Notes under the pieces: generated by a model
Databases searched by the model: none
Told to the model about the DNA's origin: nothing
The model's input: only the letters and a program-made list of their open reading frames with translations
Shown here: positions 1-6,517 of the stretch, in pieces
Layout of the letters: every line of letters begins with the position of its first letter
Position numbering within the stretch: position 1 is the stretch's first letter
NCBI GenBank assembly: GCA_958435885.1
Contig: CAUBHZ010000074.1
Span: 1-7,666, forward strand
Length of the DNA stretch: 7,666 nt
Direction of reading: 5' to 3'
Source of the DNA: an uncultured Intestinimonas sp.
GTDB lineage: Bacteria > Bacillota_A > Clostridia > Oscillospirales > Oscillospiraceae
Program-made: the position numbers and the translations under genes

Positions 1-957
<957 letters not shown>

Positions 958-984
958 CTATTCGCCAGATAACAAGTTACCCTA

Positions 985-1013
985 AATATAGCACAGTATA
1001 CATTAAAACACAA
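985..1013 (-). promoter_or_regulatory. Probable sigma-A promoter of ftsH
   Basis: Read on the minus strand, TTGTGT (1008-1013) and TATATT (985-990) are separated by exactly 17 bases, and TGC precedes the -10 box, giving an extended TGn element. The region is markedly AT-rich against its GC-rich surroundings and lies about 60 bases upstream of the ftsH TTG start. A second possible -10, TATACT, lies a few bases upstream. Confidence 0.6.
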
Positions 1014-1113
1014 GAAATCGTGCGGTAAACTTTCTGTGAATGGGGTCGGATGGGGGCGTATTCGGAGCGTGGGAGTAAGCCCATCTGAGGGAGTCTTGCC
1101 GCCCTTGAGCCTT

Positions 1114-1450
1114 CCCCTGAGGGGTCTGACTGTCCGGTGGACAGTCAGAAGAAATCACTTCTTCCTTAGCCCGTGGTGCCCCAGTGCGCACACTGGGGCG
1201 GATGAGGCCGCAGCGTGAAGAAAATGTGCCGGTGGCACAATGGGGACCCAAATGGGAGGTATCCCATTTGGGGGAGGAGGAGCAGCGAAATGATCGAGCT
1301 TTGCCGCTGGCGGCGAAGCGAGGGATATGGAGCCTGCGACGACGACAGCGTAGGTCCGGCCAGCTATGCTGGTCGGGTTTCGCCGGATAGGACGGGAGAG
1401 ACGGTCAAAACCCGTTTCTTTTTCCCTGCTGGAAAAAGAACGGTTTTTGG
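1114..1450. repeat. Dense cluster of intergenic hairpins (mosaic repeat or structured RNA)
   Basis: This is part of a 900-base stretch without a credible gene. It contains a series of inverted repeats: an 11 bp perfect stem with GGT loop (1125-1149); a 9 bp perfect stem with CGCA loop (1178-1199); a 6 bp stem with GGT loop (1225-1239); an 11 bp perfect stem with GGTA loop (1247-1272); a 9 bp stem with CTGG loop and one wobble pair (1298-1319); a 9 bp stem with TAT loop and one wobble pair (1356-1376); and a long imperfect hairpin of about 18 bp with CTGCT loop (1406-1449). Purine-rich GAGGAGGAGC-like spacers separate some of them. No reading frame has the codon bias of the neighbouring genes. 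The hairpins are read directly from the sequence. Whether they are mobile palindromes, a transcribed RNA, or both is inference. Confidence 0.6.
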
Positions 1451-1685
1451 AATCCAAAGAAAAAGGGGCTCCCGAGTGGGTTGAGTGGTCCCAAATAGGA
1501 ATCCGGCGGCCCGTCTTTACGCCCCGTAGAGGACCGGCACCGTCCACAGGTGACTCCGCCGGTGGAACAGGGAAAACTTGTGGTCCTATCCGCAATTTTT
1601 TCGCCGCCTGCGTGGGTGGGTGTCGGGGCGTGGTGACGCTGCTTGGGATTTTCTTTGCTGCGGCGTGGCTTGGTTATCCACAATA
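1451..1685. other. Non-coding stretch between the hairpin cluster and the CCTTCCCC palindrome
   Basis: I see no supportable gene here. The frames that stay open, mostly on the minus strand, have no credible ribosome binding site and lack the strong third-position GC bias of nearby genes. The stretch contains weaker overlapping inverted repeats around 1529-1567 (for example TCCAC with GTGGA, and ACCGGC with GCCGGT). It also has a single TTATCCACA, identical to the DnaA-box consensus, at 1674-1682. Confidence 0.4.
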
Positions 1686-1736
1686 GCCTTCCCCTGGGGG
1701 AAGGTGGACGGCCGAAGGCCGGACGGATGAGGGGGA
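1686..1736. repeat. Short dispersed-type palindromic element (CCTTCCCC...GGATGAGG)
   Basis: CCTTCCCC (1687-1694) and GGGGAAGG (1697-1704) form a perfect 8 bp inverted repeat. A second small hairpin follows, GGCC-GAA-GGCC (1710-1720), and then CGGATGAGGGGG. From memory, this two-hairpin layout with the CGGATGAGG tail is a common intergenic repeat in Oscillospiraceae such as Faecalibacterium and relatives. Only one clear copy is in the window, although 1110-1208 shares its outer parts. Copy number cannot be judged from this window. Confidence 0.5.
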
Positions 1737-1766
1737 ACCTGGCAGGGAAACAGGGTCCTTTTTTGG

Positions 1767-1795
1767 TTGTAACGGGGCGGGAAATATGATATGCT
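1767..1795 (+). promoter_or_regulatory. Candidate promoter of the zinc-ribbon/membrane-protein operon
   Basis: TTGTAA (1767-1772) and TATGCT (1790-1795) are 17 bases apart with TGA before the -10, an extended TGn pattern like the other two promoters seen here. An overlapping alternative is TTGGTT (1763-1768) with TATGAT (1785-1790) at 16 bases. The site is about 55 bases upstream of the first gene. Confidence 0.4.
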
Positions 1796-1849
1796 CGCCT
1801 TGAAAGGGAGAAAAACCGACCGGAACGAACGGAAAGGAGCGTGGGCATC

Positions 1850-2092
1850 ATGCGCTGTCCCTACTGCGGGCAGGAGATGGAGGAGGGCCATATGGGCACC
1901 CGGGAGGGCTACGGCCTCTTCTTCGTGGGGCGGCCGGAGGAGCTGCCCTCCGTCTTTGACACCAGACAGCAGATCGAGGCCGCTGGGACGGTCATCCTGG
2001 ACGGTCCCCGGCACACCCGACTCCGGGACTCCCACTGTCCCGCCCATCTGTGCCGGAGCTGCGGAAAGATCCTCATCGACTGCGGAACGTAA
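1850..2092 (+). CDS. Small four-cysteine zinc-ribbon protein (DUF6487-like), 80 residues
   Basis: The protein begins MRCPYCGQEMEEGHMG and ends CRSCGKILIDCGT. It thus has CPYC (C3, C6) and CRSC (C68, C71) knuckles placed at the two ends to form one zinc ribbon, with a middle part containing GLFFVGRP. This layout matches small Firmicutes proteins grouped as DUF6487; I recognise the pattern, but the family name is from memory. The ATG at 1850 is preferred to the GTG at 1841, because AAGGAG (1834-1839) is only one base from that GTG but 10 bases from the ATG. It is the first gene of a probable operon and is followed after 44 bases by a polytopic membrane protein. There is no signal peptide, so it is probably cytoplasmic. 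Function is unknown; zinc binding is inferred from the cysteines. Confidence 0.8.
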   Translation: MRCPYCGQEMEEGHMGTREGYGLFFVGRPEELPSVFDTRQQIEAAGTVILDGPRHTRLRDSHCPAHLCRSCGKILIDCGT

Positions 2093-2136
2093 ACGAAAGA
2101 GCGTTTCATCCGCCGGAAGGAAAGGAAGGTGCGTCC

Positions 2137-2772
2137 ATGAAAAACGCCGCCCTCTCCAGGGCGCTCAAGTGGCTGTTCATTGCCCAGCTGCTGTCCATCG
2201 TCGCGCTGCTCCCCCTGGTCTATGCCCTCAAAACCCTGCTCCGGGCCGTCTCCGCCCTGCTGACCCTGGCCGCTCTGGTCAGAGCCGCCGGGGAGGCGTC
2301 CGGCTACCGGACCGCCCTGAGGCTCCAGGCGGCGGATCTGGCTCTGGACGTGCTCTCCTATGTCCTTCTCCGCCGGCTCATCTATTTCCTGATCAATATA
2401 CTCGGTACCTGGGCCGTCCAGGTGGCCGGTCTGGGCAGTTTCCTTCTATCTATAGCCAGCCTGGTCCTGGGGCTGCTGATCCTCCGGCAGATCTGCCTCA
2501 TCACCGCCGGTCTGGTGGACGACCCCAGCCTGGCCGCCCGGGGCATTTGGGCATGGAGGGTCAATTTGATCTGTACCGTGGCCGGAATCGTGCTGACAAT
2601 AGCGGTTAGTGCCCTTTTGGAAATGGATCTGGATGCGGAAAAGCAGCTGGGACTGTCCACGGCCGTCACCCTGCTCGTTTCCTATGTGTTCCCCGTGGCC
2701 CAGGTGGTGGCCTGGGTGCTCTACCTGCGCTTCCTCTGGCAGAGCGCCCGGTGTCTGTCGGCTCCGGACTGA
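2137..2772 (+). CDS. Polytopic membrane protein of unknown function, 211 residues
   Basis: I do not recognise a family. The protein is very hydrophobic, with about six predicted membrane segments near residues 12-31, 35-51, 67-89, 95-117, 141-161 and 174-200. The loops between them are short, and no catalytic motif, cysteine pair or long soluble domain is visible. The only obvious polar stretches are around 52-60 and 162-171 (EMDLDAEKQ). The start is the ATG at 2137, which has a purine-rich site (AAAGGAAGG, 2121-2129) 7 bases upstream; an upstream in-frame extension to about 2050 would overlap the zinc-ribbon gene and lacks such a site. The next gene begins 32 bases after the stop. Tandem placement with the zinc-ribbon and anchored proteins suggests co-expression. 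A role in envelope sensing or transport would be speculation. Confidence 0.82.
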   Translation: MKNAALSRALKWLFIAQLLSIVALLPLVYALKTLLRAVSALLTLAALVRAAGEASGYRTALRLQAADLALDVLSYVLLRRLIYFLINILGTWAVQVAGLGSFLLSIASLVLGLLILRQICLITAGLVDDPSLAARGIWAWRVNLICTVAGIVLTIAVSALLEMDLDAEKQLGLSTAVTLLVSYVFPVAQVVAWVLYLRFLWQSARCLSAPD

Positions 2773-2804
2773 AGCGGACAGAAGCGCGAAAGGAGCTGAT
2801 CTCT

Positions 2805-3224
2805 TTGAAGGGCAGAAAGGTGTGGTTTTTGGCGGCCCTGGCGGCGGCGGTGCTGTGCGCCCTGGCCCGGGTCCTGCGGCCCGTTTCCCTCACCAGCCTG
2901 CTGGGGGCGGAGCCGGAGCGCGTCGGCCTCACCGTGGACTGGGGGGACGAGAAGGGTCTCCAGAGCCATCCCCTGGACCGGGAGACGCAGGATGAGCTGT
3001 ACCGGCTGCTGTCCGGCGTCCGGCTGTCCTGGCGGGGGCGGTACGCCTACATCGAGTATGTGGAGGGCGCCCCCATCATCACCGTGACCTTCCGTGGGGA
3101 GGAGCGGCGGGACTTCAACCTGCCGGGTGACGGGTACCTCTATCTGGACGGGACCCGGTACGCGATGACCGGCGGCGACGGCGGGGACCTCTACGCCCGG
3201 CTGCTGGAGGAGACGGAGAAATAG
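2805..3224 (+). CDS. Small membrane-anchored protein of unknown function, 139 residues
   Basis: The product has a short basic start (MKGRK), one hydrophobic segment at about residues 6-22 acting as an anchor or signal, and an extracytoplasmic part of about 115 residues. That part is rich in alternating hydrophobic, aromatic and charged residues, such as RYAYIEYVEG and ITVTFRG, and ends in GYLYLDGTRYAMTGG. This suggests a small beta-rich domain. The TTG at 2805 is chosen because AAAGGAG (2789-2795) lies 9 bases upstream. The in-frame GTG at 2751 overlaps the previous gene, lacks a ribosome site and would put 18 polar residues ahead of the anchor. There is no lipobox cysteine at the usual place after the hydrophobic segment. 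It is the last gene of the probable three-gene operon. I do not recognise a named family. Confidence 0.75.
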   Translation: MKGRKVWFLAALAAAVLCALARVLRPVSLTSLLGAEPERVGLTVDWGDEKGLQSHPLDRETQDELYRLLSGVRLSWRGRYAYIEYVEGAPIITVTFRGEERRDFNLPGDGYLYLDGTRYAMTGGDGGDLYARLLEETEK

Positions 3225-3308
3225 GAGAAAAAAGGTCTCTTTTTGTCTGGCTGGCTTTCTGCGTGATCTCTGCGGGCTTGACAAGCGGTGAAGCGCAGTT
3301 CCGGCACG

Positions 3309-3341
3309 GCGGGCGGTCCCATCCGGGGCCGCCCGCTTTTT
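3309..3341 (+). terminator. Intrinsic terminator of the 1850-3224 operon
   Basis: GCGGGCGGTCCC (3309-3320) pairs with GGGGCCGCCCGC (3325-3336) over 12 bp, with one T-G wobble and an ATCC loop, and five T residues follow directly. It lies 85 bases after the last stop codon of the operon and ahead of the rlmB promoter, so it separates the two transcription units. The 84 bases before it hold nothing recognisable apart from a weak A/T hairpin near 3228-3243. Confidence 0.85.
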
Positions 3342-3368
3342 CCGTCCCAAAAGACGGACAAATTCTTC

Positions 3369-3397
3369 TTTTTCTCCCGGGTGAAGTATGGTATACT
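3369..3397 (+). promoter_or_regulatory. Probable promoter of rlmB and the downstream membrane-protein gene
   Basis: The -10 box TATACT (3392-3397) is preceded by TGG, making an extended -10. The -35 position at 17 bases upstream is TTTTTC (3369-3374), a weak match that the extended -10 could offset. It sits between the terminator and the rlmB start, in a locally AT-rich stretch. Confidence 0.55.
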
Positions 3398-3432
3398 GAG
3401 AGCTGATTGAACAGAAAGGCGGGACAAGTCCC

Positions 3433-4209
3433 ATGAGAGAGAAACGGACCCCCCGGCCCGAGCCCATGGCCGAGGCCGACGGCATCATTGAGGGCCGCAA
3501 CGCGGTCATCGAGGCTTTGCGGGCGGGGACGCCCATCGATAAAATTTTCATCGCCAAGGGGGAGACGGACGCCGCCCTGGGCCACATCGCCTCCACGGCC
3601 CGGGGCAAGGGCATCGTGGTGGTGGAGGCCGACCGGCGGAAGCTGGACGCCATGAGCCGCACCCACGCCCACCAGGGTGTCATCGCCCAGGCCGCCGTCC
3701 GGGAGTACGCCACCGTGGACGACATCCTGAACGCCGCCAGGGAGAAGGGGGAGCCGCCCCTCATCGTGGTGTGCGACGAGCTCTCCGACCCCCACAACCT
3801 GGGAGCCGTCATCCGCACCGCCGAGTGCGCCGGCGCCCACGGCGTCATCATCCCCAAGCGGCGCTCCGCCGGACTCACCGCCGTGGTGGCCAAGACCTCC
3901 GCGGGGGCGGTGTCCTACGTGCCGGTGGCCCGGGTGCCCAACCTCACCGCCCTCCTCAAGGAGCTCAAGGAGGCGGGCATCTGGATCTTCGGCACCGCCG
4001 CCGACGGCGACACCACCCTCTACGACGCCGACCTCAAAGGCCCTGCCGCCATCGTCATCGGCTCCGAGGGCAGCGGCATGGGTCGCCTGGTGGCCGAGCA
4101 GTGCGATTTCAAGGTCAGCATCCCCATGAAGGGCAAGCTCAACTCCCTCAACGCCTCCGCGGCGGCGGCCATCCTGCTCTATGAGGCCGTCCGCCAGCGG
4201 CTGGGATAA
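3433..4209 (+). CDS. rlmB: RlmB, 23S rRNA (guanosine-2'-O)-methyltransferase of the SPOUT/TrmH family
   Basis: RlmB uses S-adenosylmethionine to methylate the 2'-OH of a conserved guanosine (G2251 in E. coli numbering) in the 23S rRNA peptidyl-transferase P loop. An N-terminal substrate-binding domain begins with IIEGRNAVIEALRAG (18-32) and includes HAHQGVIAQ (78-86). The C-terminal SPOUT knot carries the three TrmH motifs: DPHNLGAVIRTAE (119-131, with N122 and R128), IVIGSEGSGM (207-216, with E212), and IPMKGKLNSLNAS (230-242, with N237 and N240). At 258 residues it has the usual family length, and all expected motif residues are present. The ATG at 3433 follows AAAGGCGGG by 9 bases, a moderate site; an ATG at 3466 is possible but has no better site. 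The gene is probably co-transcribed with the large membrane-protein gene 24 bases downstream. The exact target base cannot be told from related TrmH-family enzymes by motifs alone. Confidence 0.93.
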   Translation: MREKRTPRPEPMAEADGIIEGRNAVIEALRAGTPIDKIFIAKGETDAALGHIASTARGKGIVVVEADRRKLDAMSRTHAHQGVIAQAAVREYATVDDILNAAREKGEPPLIVVCDELSDPHNLGAVIRTAECAGAHGVIIPKRRSAGLTAVVAKTSAGAVSYVPVARVPNLTALLKELKEAGIWIFGTAADGDTTLYDADLKGPAAIVIGSEGSGMGRLVAEQCDFKVSIPMKGKLNSLNASAAAAILLYEAVRQRLG

Positions 4210-4233
4210 CCTAGAGAAAAAAGGAAGGCCGGT

Positions 4234-6459
4234 ATGGCAAAGGACGACGAAAAACAGGATAGCGGCTTCACCCTGGAGGAGATCCTGGCCGAGTACGGCG
4301 TGGACGTGAGCCGGTGGGAGGAGGACCGTCCGGCGGACAAGGGGTCCAAGGAGCCTTCCGCCGAAGCGCCCGCGGCGGACACCGGTCCCGACCTGCCCTG
4401 GCCGGAGGCCAAACACACCCCGCCCCCCAAGAACGTGGTGCTCTTTCCCGGCATGACGGCTCCGCCCGACGACGGCGGGGAGGACGGCGGGGAGGAGGAG
4501 CCCGGGGAGGACGGTGACGAAGAGGAGCCGGAGGAACCGGCGCCGCCTCCCAAGGAGAAGCCCCAAAAGGCTCCGGTGACCGACAAGGTGCTGGAGTTCC
4601 CCGAGGACGACACGCCCCCCCTCCAGGCAGGCCTGCGCCACCTGAAGGAGAAGGCGGACGCCTTCTCCGAGCAGATGTTCGCCGAGGAGGGCACCGAGGT
4701 CTCGGAGGAGACCATCCGGTTCCAGAAGCTGATCCCCGGCGTGGATGAGGAGGAGCCGGAGGAGGAGGACGAGCCGCCCCGCCGGGAGCGCAAGCCCCGG
4801 AAGCCCCCCGAGCCCCCTCCCGACCTGCCCCCCGCCGACCTGGCCGGGCGGTACGGCCGGGGCCTGGGCCTGCTGCGGCTGCGGTCAGTGCTGGTGGCCC
4901 TGCTGTGCCTCCCCCTTCTCTACCTGGCCTTCGCCGGCTTCTTCGGCCTGCCCCTGCCCGGCGCCCTTATGGACTCCTTCCAGCTGGAGGTGTGGTGCTC
5001 CGGCGGCCTGCTGGCCGTGGCCGTGGTCCTGGGCCTGGACGTGCTGCTGGGCGGTCTGGCCGACCTCTTCCGCCTCCGCCCCGGCGGCGCCACCGCCAGC
5101 TTTTTCGCCTGCGCCTTCACCCTGTGGGACGCCTTCACCCAGCTCACCTGGATGCCCGAGCGCACCACCCTGCCCTACTGCGCCGCCTGCTGCGCCGGCC
5201 TCTTCTGCACCATGTGGGGCACCTACGCCAAGCGCCAGGGCCTGCGGCTCTCCTGCCGCACGGCGGCCGCCGCCTCGGAGCCCTACCTGGTCACCCTGGA
5301 CCACAAGAGCTGGAACGGCAAGGACGCCTACGCCAAGTGGTCCGGTCCCGCCTACGGCTTCGGCAGCCAGATCCAGGAGCCCGACGGCAGCCAGCGGGTG
5401 CTGCGGATCTCGGTGCCCCTGCTGCTGCTGGGCAGCCTCCTGTGCGCCCTCCTGGCCTCGGTGGGCCACGGCGCCCCGGAACACCTGCCCTGGTGCCTCT
5501 CCGCCGCAGCCACCGCCTCCTCCGGCTTCTCCGCCCTGCTGTGCTTCTCCCGGCCCTACCGGGCCCTGGCCCGGCGGCTGGCCTCCAGCGGCGCCGCCCT
5601 TCCGGGCTGGTCCGGCGCCGAGCGGGTGGGGAAGGCCATCCTCCTCACCGATACCGACCTCTTCCCCCCCGGAGAGGTCTCCCTCAACGGCATCAAGATC
5701 TTTGGGGACTACTCCGTGGAGAAGGTGGTGGCCGTGTGCGCCACCCTCATCAAGGAGAGCGGCTCCGGGCTGGACAAGGTCTTTCACGACCTCCTGCGCA
5801 CCCAGGGCGCGGTCTACCGCCGGTGCACCGGCTTCACCCGCCACGAGGGCGGCGGCCTCTCCGCCGACATCCGGGGGGAGCGCATCCTGGTGGGCTCCGC
5901 CTCCTTCATGACCCTCATGGAGGTGGCCCTGCCCCAGGGCCTCAACGTCCGCAGCGCCGTCTTCTGCGCCATTGACGGGGAGCTGGCCGGTATCTTCGCC
6001 CTCAACTACATGATGCACCCCACCATCCCCCCCGCCATCTCCGCCCTGGTGGCCAACCGGGTCTCCCCGGTGCTGTGCACCCGGGACTTCAACCTCATCC
6101 CCGCCATGCTGCGGCAGAAGTTCAAGCTGCCCGTGGAGAAGATGGACTTCCCCGCCGTGGAGCGGCGCACCGAGCTCTCCGACCCCGCCGCCCTCCACAA
6201 TGCCCGGCTCACCGCCGTCCTCTGCCGGGAGGGCCTGGCGCCCTTCTCCGAGGCGGTGGTGGGCGCCAAGCGCCTGCGGCTGGCCGTCCTCATGACCACC
6301 GCCCTGTGCGTGCTGGGTTCGGTGGTGGGCCTGCTGCTGGCCTTCTACCTCACCTTCATCGGCGCCTGGTCCTCCCTCACCGGCGCCCAGATGGCCCTCT
6401 TCCTCCTGGCCTGGACCGTCCCCACCCTCCTCATCTCCGGCTGGGTGGAGCGATACTGA
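4234..6459 (+). CDS. Large membrane protein resembling a catalytically degenerate P-type (P1B-like) ATPase, 741 residues
   Basis: Residues 1-200 are soluble, acidic and proline-rich, with FTLEEILAEYG at 12-22, Glu/Asp clusters at 79-101 and 171-180, and two similar motifs, NVVLFP (67-72) and KVLEFP (118-123). Membrane segments fall near 217-237, 253-275, 286-302, 314-330, 391-411, 418-437, then 682-706 and 716-735. Between the last two groups is a soluble region of about 240 residues that follows the P-type ATPase order. ILLTDTDLFPPGEV (469-482) sits where DKTGTLT belongs. GGGLSADIRGERILVGSASF (539-558) resembles the nucleotide-binding region of metal ATPases. FCAIDGELAGIFAL (577-590) matches the segment before the TGD loop, which is replaced by CTRDFN (615-620). 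No GDGxND follows and the HP motif is absent. It should therefore not form the usual phospho-aspartate. The start has AAGGAAGG 5 bases upstream. The long intact frame with strong GC3 bias argues against decay. The homology is inferred from motif order; function is unknown. Confidence 0.85.
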   Translation: MAKDDEKQDSGFTLEEILAEYGVDVSRWEEDRPADKGSKEPSAEAPAADTGPDLPWPEAKHTPPPKNVVLFPGMTAPPDDGGEDGGEEEPGEDGDEEEPEEPAPPPKEKPQKAPVTDKVLEFPEDDTPPLQAGLRHLKEKADAFSEQMFAEEGTEVSEETIRFQKLIPGVDEEEPEEEDEPPRRERKPRKPPEPPPDLPPADLAGRYGRGLGLLRLRSVLVALLCLPLLYLAFAGFFGLPLPGALMDSFQLEVWCSGGLLAVAVVLGLDVLLGGLADLFRLRPGGATASFFACAFTLWDAFTQLTWMPERTTLPYCAACCAGLFCTMWGTYAKRQGLRLSCRTAAAASEPYLVTLDHKSWNGKDAYAKWSGPAYGFGSQIQEPDGSQRVLRISVPLLLLGSLLCALLASVGHGAPEHLPWCLSAAATASSGFSALLCFSRPYRALARRLASSGAALPGWSGAERVGKAILLTDTDLFPPGEVSLNGIKIFGDYSVEKVVAVCATLIKESGSGLDKVFHDLLRTQGAVYRRCTGFTRHEGGGLSADIRGERILVGSASFMTLMEVALPQGLNVRSAVFCAIDGELAGIFALNYMMHPTIPPAISALVANRVSPVLCTRDFNLIPAMLRQKFKLPVEKMDFPAVERRTELSDPAALHNARLTAVLCREGLAPFSEAVVGAKRLRLAVLMTTALCVLGSVVGLLLAFYLTFIGAWSSLTGAQMALFLLAWTVPTLLISGWVERY

Positions 6460-6462
6460 AGC

Positions 6463-6499
6463 AAAAAAAGACCTTCCGCTCCAAGCGGAAGGTCTTTTT
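6463..6499. terminator. Bidirectional intrinsic terminator between convergent genes
   Basis: GACCTTCCGCT (6470-6480) pairs perfectly with AGCGGAAGGTC (6484-6494) around a CCA loop. Seven A residues precede the stem and five T residues follow it. It can end the plus-strand rlmB unit with a T5 tail and the minus-strand metallopeptidase gene with a T7 tail. It lies 3 bases after one stop codon and 18 bases from the other. Confidence 0.92.
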
Positions 6500-6517
6500 G
6501 CGTCCTGAACTGGTTTT

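Noticed and set aside
1155..1595. Minus-strand open frame of 146 codons across the hairpin region
   Set aside because: It has no ribosome binding site I can see, runs straight through several perfect palindromes, and does not share the codon bias of the neighbouring genes. It looks like a chance frame in repeat DNA.
1081..1600. CRISPR array
   Set aside because: The hairpins differ from each other in sequence and length and are not regularly spaced direct repeats; no cas gene is nearby.
1841..1849. GTG start for the zinc-ribbon protein
   Set aside because: The ribosome binding site ends one base before it, too close to be used; the ATG at 1850 is correctly spaced and starts right at the CPYC motif.
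3278..3283. Perfect TTGACA -35 box
   Set aside because: No -10-like sequence lies 16-18 bases downstream; the spacing falls on CCGGCA in front of a terminator stem.
2721..3893. Minus-strand open frame of 390 codons
   Set aside because: It spans parts of three plus-strand genes plus a terminator and has no recognisable domain.
3115..4641. Minus-strand open frame of 508 codons opposite rlmB
   Set aside because: It is antisense to the clearly recognised RlmB and crosses its promoter and the upstream terminator. Its composition is typical of a GC-rich shadow frame.
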